From assembly GCA_000611775.1 (NCBI GenBank), contig KK106985.1, positions 1,660,291 through 1,724,290 of the forward strand: a stretch of 64,000 nucleotides of DNA, read 5' to 3'. The notes under the pieces are model-generated. The model worked only from the letters and a program-made list of their open reading frames with translations. It had not been told where the DNA came from and did not search any database. Position numbers and translations under genes: made by a program. This DNA comes from Umbilicaria muhlenbergii. Lineage: Eukaryota > Ascomycota > Lecanoromycetes > Umbilicariales > Umbilicariaceae. Each line of letters opens with the position of its first letter. The stretch's first letter is position 1. Shown here piece by piece: positions 1 through 10,051 of this stretch.

Positions 1-1234
1 TCGGCCGAAGGTTCCGGAGCGATGGCTGGTGGGTCGGTGAAGTACTCTTGATTTACAGAGAGTAGGTGATGGACTGGTAGCTGAAACACGGTGTTCCGGT
101 GGATTGATTGGCTGGAAAACGGTGTTCAGATGGTGATGATCAGGGATGTAAACCACGAGCAGAGCGACTCAGCAGCAATGCAGACTTGTGTTCACCTTCG
201 ATTGGCTTGCTTACATTCGTGTACCTACATCCAAGACCTCATTATCTATGTTGCTCTAATGTGCTCTTACAGCTTCACATCATCGATCTCTACATAGCAG
301 AAAAACATCATTAGGTTTCATACAAGAAGTCCACTTTACAAACGTTTCCAGCCCGTTCCTCGCCCTATGCTTTGAGGTCTCTCCAGATCGGGGAAGAGTC
401 TTCTAACCAGCATCGACCTAAAGGTATTGATCGGTATATCTAGACAACTGTGTGAGATGACTGCTGAGAGGATTGCCTAGGGCCTTACCTAAAGTGATAC
501 CTAGCTTGCTGCCTGGACTCCTGAGGCAGTCAGGCGTACTATCAAAATAACTCTTGTTAAGTGAAACAAGACTGCAGGTGGAAAAGCTCAGTGGCTTCTG
601 ATACCATCTGTGCAGCTTGAAATGTCAGGCGCCCTCCCCGTTTGTGAACTGCCACTTATTGTGATGGTGCGCCTGCATTGCAGGGAGAGCATTGACTGAG
701 CTGACCGCAGATTTTTGTCTTCTTTACCCGCCAACACCGCACTGGATCGAAAGAATCTCTGCTACCAAGAGAGTCGGACTTGAGTCATGCATAAAAAGAG
801 AACTGCGAGCCCTCAGCTGAGGGGCCTCTCAACCACTCAACAATCAAGACAGATGTCTAGGATCAGTTAACACAGCAACAGTAGAAGCTGCGGACCTCTT
901 TCACTTTCATTTCAAGGACTTATATATATCGCTTCTGCTGTTGTGATACCAGGAGGGACCCTGGCTGGAGATTGCCACTTATAGCGGTACTTAGATTCGC
1001 AACAGCTCGCTCGGAAATTTGCCTGGGGGGTCCTTCTCTACGCATGACTTATGTCTGATTCTCTTACGTGCTTGGTAAGATACTCTTTCGGAACGAAACT
1101 TCCACATCTGCTTTGTCCATATATGGCTAATCATAACGCGATGCAACGATATTACATATTTGCTATGGTGCTTATCCAAGAGTTGAAAAGTACTGGAGCA
1201 ATTAAATCTTCACCCAAGCCGCCGAACAACCATT
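1..1234. other. intergenic, no gene recognised
   Basis: Only short overlapping ORFs without family resemblance are present. A TATATATATC run lies at 921-930 and a GGGGCCTCTCAACCACTCAA motif at 821-840. Related motifs recur elsewhere in the window (see findings). No RNA gene was seen. Confidence 0.5.
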
Positions 1235-2248
1235 CTACAATTCGTATCTGTACTCAACGTCGTGTTCCATCAGAATGGCGCAGTCTCCTAGGCATTCCTC
1301 AATATTGAGGAGGCCATTAGAGAGGACCGTCTTCGTGCCTGCCTCGTTGTTTGAAGTCACCTTACCGGCCGCTTTCAGCGCTTCAATCATTCTGTCCTCC
1401 ATATGTGGCCGCCTATCGACATAATATCTCTTGCCCTCGTTAAATATTGGCTCGCCTTGCGAATAATCCATACCTTGGACTATCGCCCCCATCGCCGTCG
1501 CACAGTTTCTAAGAGAGTCGGAGAGCGGGTTCCTATCAAAGTCACCTTTCACAAGATCCAAGCACAACTTCGCGACTTCTTGCGTCTTTGCAGCTTGCTG
1601 TCGGGTTATGATCCGAATCTGTTTCCCCTCAGGATCCTCCACTTTTGGAATTGATCCTAAGCCTGGCTTGGGTCCCCTAGATTGAAAGGTCAGTCGATGC
1701 TCATAAGATATCCAGAAGCCGACATACTTCAAGGCTTGTCCGGCGCCAGTAAGCGCGCCCGTCAATGCGGCGGAGCCAACAGTTTTCCCCATCTCTTTGC
1801 CCACTGACTTCAGACCCTCTTTGCCCAATGTCTGTCCCAGCTGTTTGCCGATGACACCGCCTCCACCGCCTCCCATAAAACCAGTCGCCCCACTGAGTAA
1901 GGCATCACTAGCGAAGCGCCCAAGTGACGTGTCGCCAACGTCGCCTTTGACGCCGTCGTCCTCGATGGTAGTGCTGATCAGGTACTCTGTTCCAATACCG
2001 GCTGATGAAGCAAGAGCACCGCCAGCGATAGCGCCAGGTGGACCGGCTATCAAGAAGCCTCCTACTGCCCCGGCCGTGGTGACCAGAGAACCGGTGCTGG
2101 TGGCGAGGGCCCGCTTGGCGTGTTCTGGATTGCCGGCGATGTACTGAACTCCGGCAGTGATGTGACCAATAACAGGTAGCTTCTCGAAGACTTTGGTGGC
2201 AGAGCCGTCTCGAGAAAAGGCATCTGCAATGCTGTCGAAGAAGTCCAT
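1235..2248 (-). CDS. glycine-zipper protein with possible deaminase-like C-terminus
   Basis: Intronless 337-residue ORF with an ATG at 2248. Residues 24-90 hold a hydrophobic glycine/alanine-rich stretch (PVIGHI at 25-30, then GGFLIAGPPGAIAGGALA), and residues 115-175 a second Gly-rich part with GGGGGG at 126-131. From memory, this opening resembles a widespread group of uncharacterised fungal proteins, and Gly-zipper segments of this kind often insert in membranes. No signal peptide is evident. The C-terminal 130 residues are soluble. They contain H-M-E at 282-284 and, 35 residues on, cysteines C319 and C323 before a hydrophobic strand. This order recalls the HxE...PCxxC zinc site of bacterial-toxin-type deaminases, but the Cys spacing is x3 instead of x2 and the Pro is missing. 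The deaminase idea is inference only. The gene stands alone in a gene-poor region. Confidence 0.75.
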   Translation of the reverse strand: MDFFDSIADAFSRDGSATKVFEKLPVIGHITAGVQYIAGNPEHAKRALATSTGSLVTTAGAVGGFLIAGPPGAIAGGALASSAGIGTEYLISTTIEDDGVKGDVGDTSLGRFASDALLSGATGFMGGGGGGVIGKQLGQTLGKEGLKSVGKEMGKTVGSAALTGALTGAGQALKYVGFWISYEHRLTFQSRGPKPGLGSIPKVEDPEGKQIRIITRQQAAKTQEVAKLCLDLVKGDFDRNPLSDSLRNCATAMGAIVQGMDYSQGEPIFNEGKRYYVDRRPHMEDRMIEALKAAGKVTSNNEAGTKTVLSNGLLNIEECLGDCAILMEHDVEYRYEL

Positions 2249-4207
2249 GGTCTGTTTTGATTGTCAGTCGAATGATTGAAATACAGGCTTGCGGAGAAAC
2301 TGGCCTGAAAAAGGTGCTGCAGATATTGTAACAGGTAGATGAAGAGGACGATGTATTTGGTCAATCAATCGCCCCACTGATAATTATTGACTTTGAGAAG
2401 GAATAGAATGGACTTTCGTTTCATGTATACTTTGTGAACAACAGCACAGGAGATTTTGGAGCGGCCTGTGGTCATATATTTATATCCCCTGCCATTGAGT
2501 CCGGACCATCTGCTGGCGCAACGTTCCACATCAAGGCATGACTGGCTGTGGCCAACACGACAGAAGTCTACCGGCAATAGTCATGCCATATTCAAGGTGT
2601 TCAGCCAGCCACGTACTCAGCAACGGGCCAGATCAAGAGTCTTCTAGCCAAGCACTGTGATCTTTGTCCTTTTTCACTAGTAGCTTTTCGAATAAGGGTG
2701 ATAGACGGCAGTATAGACAAGGCCCCATGTCACAGCTGTCTGTTTTTGGCCATTTCCAGCCAGCCACATGTCAGGTAGCGGTCTTATCATGCAGCCAGCC
2801 GTTTGCCTACATCTTGATTAGGACAAGGTGAACATAAAGATGTCTCATCATGGTAGACTGTTACCCTTCTCCTGCCAAAGGATTATTCTCGCTCTGTATT
2901 CATCAAGCTGAGAATGTCACGCCACATGGCCAATAGGCTAGTAGCTTGAGACTAGCTCCGTGCTACAGCAACTCGGAAATTCTCATCACTAACAAAACAT
3001 TGAGGGGCCCTTCCTGGTTGGTCAGAAGATTGTCCGGTTCGTCTGGCACGCACTGTCTTGACACAGTCCCAAGTGAAAGGACCCAAGGGGCCCCCAGCAA
3101 CTAATGTACAGTTGACTTGCTACTGCGGGCTATAGAGCCTAACGGTTTTTGATAGTTCACCGAATCCATATCCTTAAGACCTAAAGTCGTTGCTTTGTGC
3201 CAAGAGGACAGAAACCTGCATCGGTCTCACCCCTGATTGGGGATCAGTATATCTTCAACCACCGCATCCATTGCACGATCTTTGGACCTGAGCACCCCAA
3301 AAAAGGCACTGCCGTTCATGCGCCCGTGCATTTATGTAAGCGGCGTAGATTTCTAGCTGACGCATCGAGAGGGAGGAAAGGCATGGCAATACAGAACGTG
3401 CGAGGTGTGGTGGACATCTGATAGCACGACGAGGGCCTTCAAGCGGCGTCAAGAGTCACATGATGGGCGTCACCCGTTTGCGCGATGGGCTAACGGGAAG
3501 CGGTAAGTCACCATCGCAAAAGTACGGGGAAGCGCCATTGACGCGGCGAGCTCCGTGAGGAGCTCACTTTGATCTCGTGAGCTGCTCACTCTAAATCGCG
3601 ACTGACTCACTTCTGTTCTGCCGCTTAGGCAGACGTGCTTATTCATTGGATGCTACACACGCGTCTACGTCGGGCCTCAGGGGGCTGTGAGTCATTATCA
3701 GCCTTCTTGGCTGTACAATTATGTGACCATTAATTTTCGACTCTCTAGCCTACTTGAGCATATAACTGTCGATTTGTAGAGTACTTAGGTACGTACTTTG
3801 TCACTTGCTCTAAACTTCATCTAATCGATTCCCCTCTTACTAGCGATCGGCCGCTTACTGCAAGCTACGCACGAGTACGTAGCTCTACAGCACATGCTCA
3901 AAGTTCACTTTCAACATGCTTCATACAGGTAAGCGCTAAAAATCAAATACAACATTTAGTACAGGTAGGCCTTGAACAGCGTTATGTTATGAGTATGAGT
4001 AATTCAAGTCATCTTATAAGTTCTATGCCTACTTACGTATCTGACTTCTTCTCCTAACTTTTCCTCTGATCTTAATTTTTTTTTTGGTCGATAATTGTTT
4101 GGCCAAGGGGGGCATTAAGTACTTAAAGTGCTAGTACTGACCTCACTGTTGCATCGGTACCTTAGTAGACACGAACTACGATACAGTACAGTACAGTGCA
4201 GTACAGT
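2249..4207. other. intergenic, no gene recognised
   Basis: Nearly 2 kb with only short unsupported ORFs. At 3548-3565 two GAGCTC hexamers flank six bases, forming a short inverted repeat, and a related CTCGTGAGCTGCTCACT follows. A pure T run lies near 4078-4087. A TACAG pentamer repeat fills 4182-4207, directly before the next start codon. Confidence 0.5.
4182..4207 (+). repeat. TACAG pentanucleotide repeat at the acyltransferase start
   Basis: Five imperfect TACAG units, one reading TGCAG, abut the ATG at 4208. The array would lie in the 5' leader. In-frame GTG at 4196 could extend the frame by four codons, but ATG is the normal fungal start. Confidence 0.7.
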
Positions 4208-5587
4208 ATGAGTGTGAACGGGCAACCAAAAATACGGCAACCAGGCATTTTTGGTCAGTTGTCCCTGGACATTTACACGTCGATTATCCTTGGGTCCAGA
4301 ATTCCGGAGGGCACCAGTCAAGATGCTGTCCAGGAGGTTCTGGACAAGGCATCCCTGAGATTGACTAAGGCGTTTCCGTTCCTCGCGGGCAAGGTGGTGA
4401 AAGAAGCTCGGTCCAGTACCTATTCAGGGACTTACAAGATCGTGCCTCATGAGGCTAATGAGGGCAAGTCTCTGGTCGTTACCAAAGATCGCACCAAGGA
4501 CTGTCCGATGTACGACGAATACATTGCTGCCAAGGCACCCTTTTCCATGCTGGACAGCGACTTGCTGTGTCCGATGAAAGAGATCGGATATTCGTATACC
4601 GAGTCAGACGTTACGCCGGTTTTGATCATTCAAGCCAATTTTGTGAAGGGAGGATTACTCCTCTGTTTCTGTGGCCAGCACAACGCAATGGACATAACGG
4701 GTCAGGGTCAGGTCGTCCGTCTATTCGCCAGCGCGTGCAGAGGTCAAGACTTTGACCCTCAAGATGTCGCCGTGGGCAATCAGGATGCCGACACCATCAT
4801 CCCCCTACTAAAGGATGGAGAAGTCCCCTTAAAACACGAGACCTTGCGAAAACCGTCCACCCTCGTTCAGGACGGTCCGTCAGATCCTGATCCCCTGGCT
4901 CAGGTCTCGGCACCGTGGAAATACTGGCGATTCCCCAACGATCAGCTCCCAAAACTCAAAGCTCAAGCGTCAGGAGGATCAGCTGCGTGGATCTCGACCA
5001 ACGACGCCATGAGTGCATTCTACACTCAACGCCTCACCGCGGCTCGACTGGCGGCCGGTCGCATTGAAGCCAACGACGCCATCAAGTGTCTACGTGCCGT
5101 GAACGCTCGAGCCAAGCTGAACCCACCCGTCCCCAAGGGATACATGGGCAACCTCGTCGCGCTCATCGAAGCCGTCTGGCCCGCTGCCGACCAAATGATC
5201 AACGCACCCTTGTCTACTGTCGCCTCCGACCTCCGTGCCTCTCTGGGCCAGGTCGACGACTTCTACATCCGCAGTCTGGCCACCCTGATCCACCACGAAA
5301 CCGATCGCACCACCTTGGAGTATGGCGCCCAGACCCGTCCCGGCCGCGACGTCGTTCTGTCCTCCTGGGCCGAACTCAGCCTGTCCGCTTGCGATTTTGG
5401 ACCCTTGCTCAGTGGTCACGCCGACTTCTTCAGAAGGCCTGCGTTGCTGGAGATGGAGGGTCTGTCTTTTCTCATGCCCAAGACGCGCGAGGGCCATGTC
5501 GATCTGGCGGCGAGCTTGGCGCCTGAGGATGTCGACGCTTTGAACAAGGATGAGGCTTGGGCTGCCGTTACTGAGTTTGTTGGGTGA
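4208..5587 (+). CDS. BAHD/trichothecene 3-O-acetyltransferase-like acyltransferase
   Basis: Intronless, 459 residues from the ATG at 4208. The family moves an acyl group from acyl-CoA onto a hydroxyl of a secondary metabolite. The catalytic HxxxD motif is present as HNAMD (H158, D162). The second family motif appears as DFG at 397-399 but continues PLLSG, not the usual WGxP, so the pocket may differ. Length is normal for the family. Early strands (a PGIFGQLSLDIYTS-like opening and PFLAGKV near residue 57) fit fungal Tri101-type proteins. No other trichothecene gene or biosynthetic backbone gene lies nearby, so the substrate is unknown; similar genes often detoxify or decorate small molecules. 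A cytosolic enzyme is expected, as no targeting sequence is seen. Confidence 0.85.
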   Translation: MSVNGQPKIRQPGIFGQLSLDIYTSIILGSRIPEGTSQDAVQEVLDKASLRLTKAFPFLAGKVVKEARSSTYSGTYKIVPHEANEGKSLVVTKDRTKDCPMYDEYIAAKAPFSMLDSDLLCPMKEIGYSYTESDVTPVLIIQANFVKGGLLLCFCGQHNAMDITGQGQVVRLFASACRGQDFDPQDVAVGNQDADTIIPLLKDGEVPLKHETLRKPSTLVQDGPSDPDPLAQVSAPWKYWRFPNDQLPKLKAQASGGSAAWISTNDAMSAFYTQRLTAARLAAGRIEANDAIKCLRAVNARAKLNPPVPKGYMGNLVALIEAVWPAADQMINAPLSTVASDLRASLGQVDDFYIRSLATLIHHETDRTTLEYGAQTRPGRDVVLSSWAELSLSACDFGPLLSGHADFFRRPALLEMEGLSFLMPKTREGHVDLAASLAPEDVDALNKDEAWAAVTEFVG

Positions 5588-6229
5588 GAGGTGGACATGT
5601 TGAGCCGCCTGCATCTCTCTTGAGTACTGTTGAGTGTATTAAAGTAGAGCGACAAATAGACTGGAGGTGCTGGTATCATACTGCCTCGACCTTGCTGAAA
5701 TTCATCGTTTTAATCTTTCATTTTCTTATATTTTTTTCGTTTGTATCTTCTTCCTGCGTATCTTTCTCCACCCTGTTTGGATCTTGCCTTTTCCGCACCC
5801 TTGCCTAGCTGACTGGCTGCCAAGACCAGTAAAATCTGCCTCGAGCTTACCGTGCTCCGTGTTGAGGCTACGGGCCGGCGCTTATCTAAGCTCTTCTTGC
5901 TTCAGCCTCAGTTATATCTTTACAACTGTACACTACAACCATCCGAATACGTCTCTGGCGACACCATCACCGGTATGCTATTTACCTGGCAATAATGTCC
6001 TTTAATATGTGATTCCCGACCCAAGCAGCCCATCATACTTGATCGTCGTCGGCAGTCTGTAGAAAGGGAGTTATGTCCGAGTCGTTGAATTGAGCAGGCA
6101 ACACTTACCACGATATTCATATCAGCGGTAACGCACGCGTGCTGCTGGGTAACACAATCAGGTATAACAGTGGTAAGAGTTCTCTGCAGCATCGCCATCC
6201 CTTATGCTGACTAACGACCTGGTTTTAGG
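5588..6229. other. intergenic, pyrimidine-rich
   Basis: 3' flank of the acyltransferase with a T/C-rich stretch at about 5700-5800. No coding or RNA feature was recognised. TGACTAACGACCTGGTTTTAG at about 6209-6229 looks like an intron branch and acceptor leading into the NLR relic, so part of this stretch may once have been its upstream exon and intron. Confidence 0.45.
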
Positions 6230-7953
6230 CTCGGAGATATCGGCTCGCGCCGACTATGTGGGTCAGTACGCACACTCCTCCTACGACCCGTAGCGAACTA
6301 TGTCCCACGACCGAATCTCCAGCGGCGGATCAAGGAGCAGCTCCACCATTCTCAGGAGCTTGGAGTAACCCAAGAGCAGGTGATCGTCGTGTGTGGCCTG
6401 GGTGGATCTGGGAAGTGGGAACTGCAGTACTGCATCATGCCACTAGGTCTTGCAGTATCGATCTGGTCAGGCTCGTGATCAATCATGGAGCCGACATCAG
6501 ATCGATCGATAAATATAAGAGGAGTGCTGTACATCACCTTGCAGCAGGCGACGAGACTGGCTTCGAATCGAAAGACTTGACATGCATCTTCAACTTGATT
6601 TACACTGATGCAGGCACAACCTTGTTGAATGCAGAGTACGATGCTGTCGAAGCCCATGGCGGAGTGTCGTCCTCTGCGAGCTTGCATCGCCATATCGCAA
6701 TACCCATAGCGATAGAGAAGAGAAACTGGAAGCTTTTCAAGATTCTCTCAGAGTCAAATGCCGCCCTGCCGAAGGGATTCTCTTCGCTTCTGAACTGCGC
6801 TATTCAAGCTGTTCAACTCACAGCTGTGCACTTCCTTGTTGAACATGGAGCGAAAATACATCGAGAAGGAGACTCACCTCATGGGTCTCACTTTTCGTTC
6901 CTGTATCATCACATACAACCACTTCAATGTCTTCACTCTGCGATTCGACAGTTGCGTTCATCTATGAATGCGGAGGATCTAGGCCTAATGCTCGAGGATC
7001 TCATTAAAATTGGTCTCGATGTCAATCAGCGCATGGACTTGGCGAGCAAGACCGTTCTAGATGCGGCTGCCACCCACATCAATTCGAAACTCATTGCAGA
7101 GGTACTTCTTAAAAATGGTGCCGATCCGTATGATAACACAGGCGACTTAGATGTATTCCTCGTGGCCGCAATTCACGGAAACTTGGATTTTCTGCACGGT
7201 CTGCTCCGGCATGCCCCCGAGACCCTCTCCGGAAGGACATTGGATTGAAACCCTAAACTTTTCTCCTGATATTGAGTCTGAAGACCTGGGAGCGTCTGTG
7301 TTGCCTTGGCAAAATCTTCGCAACTGGGAAGTCTGAGTAGAAAAGGGCCTACCATTTTTTCAGCCGCGGTAGAGGCAGGCAACCATTATCTTGTGGAGTG
7401 ATTGCTCGCTCATGACGCCAATGCTGAGGTATCAGACGATCACGGCTAGAGACCATTGCATCGCGCAGTCCTCTACGGACACACGGCCATGGTTGAGAGT
7501 CTTTTGAAAGCCGGAGCTAACGTCAATGCTCAGACTAAAACTTGGGCACTAGATCACGAGCCGCGACCATCAGGACTCTACAAGGGAGATAGATGGACAG
7601 GGTGTGCCTTGCACCTAGCAGCAATGATGGGCAATAAAGAAATTGTAGCGATACTACTGGACAACAGCGCAGACGTGAAGGCGAGTGCTGGCAGTGATAA
7701 CAGGACTTACTACCCTCTACATGGGCCAACAGCATTACACATTGCCCTCGGCACAGGCACGTTGTACGGGTTGCCTATCCAGAATCTCGGTGGCCGTCGT
7801 CTTAGCATCGTGAGGATGCTGATTGAGAGAGGAGCATGCGTTGACACAGTGGCTGACCATTTCACCCTGGACGACCTGGATAAATTCGAGGGCTATGAAA
7901 ATGTCTGGACAAGTATCTGTCCGAGGCGGCTGCCGCGTAGGCTAGTCGTATGA
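6230..7953 (+). pseudogene. NLR-type NTPase/ankyrin gene, decayed
   Basis: A broken STAND/NLR gene. In the frame read from about 6272 to 6480 the translation gives an NB-ARC/NACHT entry: VPRPNLQRRIKEQL, then VIVVCGLGGSGKW, a Walker A (6395-6418) whose last Thr/Ser is Trp. In a different frame, immediately after it, the ankyrin part begins (TAVLHHATRS, then DLVRLVINHGADI). So the rest of the NTPase domain has been deleted and the two parts joined out of frame. Ankyrin repeats run to 7248 and resume in the same frame at 7456-7953 (MVESLLKAGANVN, EIVAILLDNSADV). Between them are stops at 7246, 7267, 7273, 7279, 7399 (inside ...HYLVE-stop-LLAHDANAEV) and 7447 (DDHG-stop-RPLHRA). Intact relatives act in non-self recognition and regulated cell death. 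A short expressed ankyrin protein from 6256 cannot be excluded. Confidence 0.8.
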
Positions 7954-9321
7954 GATAATTCAGGTTTAAGGTGAACGAGGTGGTACCCTGCGTAAGCTAG
8001 GGACTAGCGGCCATAACGCGTAGTCGGAGGGGTAGAGGAAGAGAAGATAAAGTAGTATGGTGAGTATCAATAGCAGCCTGTAAGAGCAGGTGCGTCAGCA
8101 ACATTGGCGACGGTGCGGGATGTGATGAATCTATACGCCAGAGGCCAGGCGTAGGGTCGAAACAAATAGTTGCAATAGGGGGTCCCCCATATAACAAAGC
8201 ACCGACCCGAGACCTCAAGAATATGAATGTCATAAAGTCTAGAAGCGGTTGAGCTCTGTAATCCTCACCAACTAGATTTTCCAGATATTGCACTTTGTCG
8301 TTGAACTGATGCTGAGGGCCGCCTGGATACCTTTACTTAGGACTGCCACTTATTTTGACCCGACGCCTGAGGCACGGTAGGTTCCAGATAAAAGCGCCCG
8401 AGGGGTTGGAGGGCGGCGCTTTACTTGATCTAGCTAGTTTCAGCGCCGTTTCCATCCGGATTTTTATTGATAATATCGGAATACTGGAGTATGAAGTAGC
8501 AATTGAGACTTTTTAGATAACTTGTCCTGTATTTCCATATCCTGCCTTCTAGCGCCGACGGCAAGGATGCTCCCGTCCTAAAAGCTTGAGCTAAACCAGC
8601 CATCGTTCAGCAAGATCCTTGCCCGGAAAATAAACAAAGGCGCATCAATGATTCGGCGCCATCATCACCAGCCTCGCATGGCGGGCAGCAGTCCACGAAA
8701 ACTGCTGGGCTGGGGGTCCAATTTGCGCCAACGTACAAAGCTGTATGCTTTCTGCCATTTGTGATTCTCGACTGCATTGTTGTTAACTACTGTGCCATCA
8801 CATCTCATCACGACTTCACGACTTGTACGAAAGCAAGCTTGACATTGGCATCCCCTTGTCGGCCGTTGAGCAGATAGCCAGCCACACATACCTGAGAGCA
8901 ATTGAGAACGACGAAACAGATTTGATCTCACGGTTCGGAATCGCGCTTTCGACCAAACCATCTCGTGTCCGCCATCACACCCTCGAACCTCCACAACCAC
9001 TAGAGACACCTTCAGCAAGCAGCCCTTCCTCCGCCCTGCCAACCTCCTCCCACGCACACCTCGACGACCGAACCCTCAACCCCACCACCCCTCACCACCG
9101 CGCGCTCCACAAGTCAACACGACCTCCAGAAGTCAACCAAACCTCCACGCGCCACCGCTCTCCACCTCGCGCGCTCCAGGCCCAACGCAACCTCGACCCA
9201 CCACCGCACCTCACCGTCGATCCATCCGCCCATCTCACCTCACCGGCCCCCCACCCCCTGGCCCTCCCCACCGGCACATCTACACGTCCCCTCCCCCCCA
9301 ACCCCACCTCAAACCGCCAAA
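7954..9321. other. intergenic with C-rich leader
   Basis: No gene recognised in 7954-8800. A minus-strand ORF at 7997-8293 has no family match. From about 8980 to 9320 the plus strand is very C- and CA/CT-rich, which suits a long 5' leader for the small membrane protein at 9322. It also explains the low-complexity ORFs seen there on both strands. Confidence 0.45.
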
Positions 9322-9465
9322 ATGGTAAAACGCAACATCGTGATCGCGATCATAATCATCGTGCTCTTCCTCGTCATCGCCATCATCGGCTACATCATCT
9401 ATGCGGTGCAAGACCGCATCGGGTTGATGGGCGGTAGGCGGATGTTGGATGATGAGGAGGGGTGA
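9322..9465 (+). CDS. 47-residue single-pass membrane microprotein
   Basis: ATG at 9322 in a good fungal context (CCAAAATGG), TGA at 9463-9465. The protein opens MVKRN, then carries about 23 uninterrupted hydrophobic residues rich in I, L and V (roughly 6-28), and ends with a polar tail that includes VQDRIGLMGG, RR and an acidic DDEE. Basic N-terminus, one transmembrane helix, charged cytosolic-type tail: a tail-anchored or type-III small membrane protein. The coherent pattern and the start context are the evidence; I do not recognise a named family. A long C-rich 5' leader precedes it and upstream splicing is possible. Confidence 0.55.
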   Translation: MVKRNIVIAIIIIVLFLVIAIIGYIIYAVQDRIGLMGGRRMLDDEEG

Positions 9466-10051
9466 GATGACCCTTGGATGCTGGAATGGAATGGATGGGT
9501 CGGGTATTTGGCGGAGGAAGGAAGGATGGGGAGGAGGGGAAGAGGGGAGGATATGGAGGAGTGCATGGAGGATACCCTTGTCACTGGAGAGAAGGTTGGT
9601 TACCTGGAGAGTTGTACATAGCGGGAGTTTCAAGGGTTGGAACTGTTTTGGCTTTGTTTAGCCGGGTGTTTTGGGTCAGCGCCGGGGTTTTGGGACAACG
9701 TCGAGCGTCGTTGGGAACACAGCGGGATGTTGGAGGCTTTTGAGGACATATGAGGAGGATGCGGAAAGCGCCAAGACATAGCAAGAAAGATCGAAGACGG
9801 TCATTAGACCATTGCCATCCATCGTCAAATACACCAATTCTAAAACAAACAAGTCTAAACGCAATTGAAAATTCCTGCCCATCATTAATATCCAGCGTAC
9901 ACCAAACACAAACCCACCATACCGATTCCCATCCTCCCAAATCGCGATCCAGCCATGGTATCTTACAACAACAAACCCCAACGCCAACAAGACATTAACC
10001 AGCACCTCTCCATCCACAAAACCCACCCGCAACACCTTAGTCACCCAGACA
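9466..10051. other. intergenic, purine-rich then C/A-rich
   Basis: Immediately downstream of the microprotein the plus strand is G/A-rich (about 9505-9560), which suits a 3' UTR. Several overlapping ORFs on both strands are low complexity. No gene is supported. Confidence 0.45.

Noticed and set aside
5086-5614. Long ORFs on both strands inside the acyltransferase
   Set aside because: Arg/Pro/Ser-rich shadow frames of the GC-rich coding region.
7997-8293. 98-residue minus-strand ORF
   Set aside because: No family resemblance, no splice context, intergenic next to the NLR relic.
8823-9437. 204-residue plus-strand ORF
   Set aside because: His/Pro/Thr-rich low-complexity translation of a C-rich leader; overlaps the better-supported microprotein in another frame.
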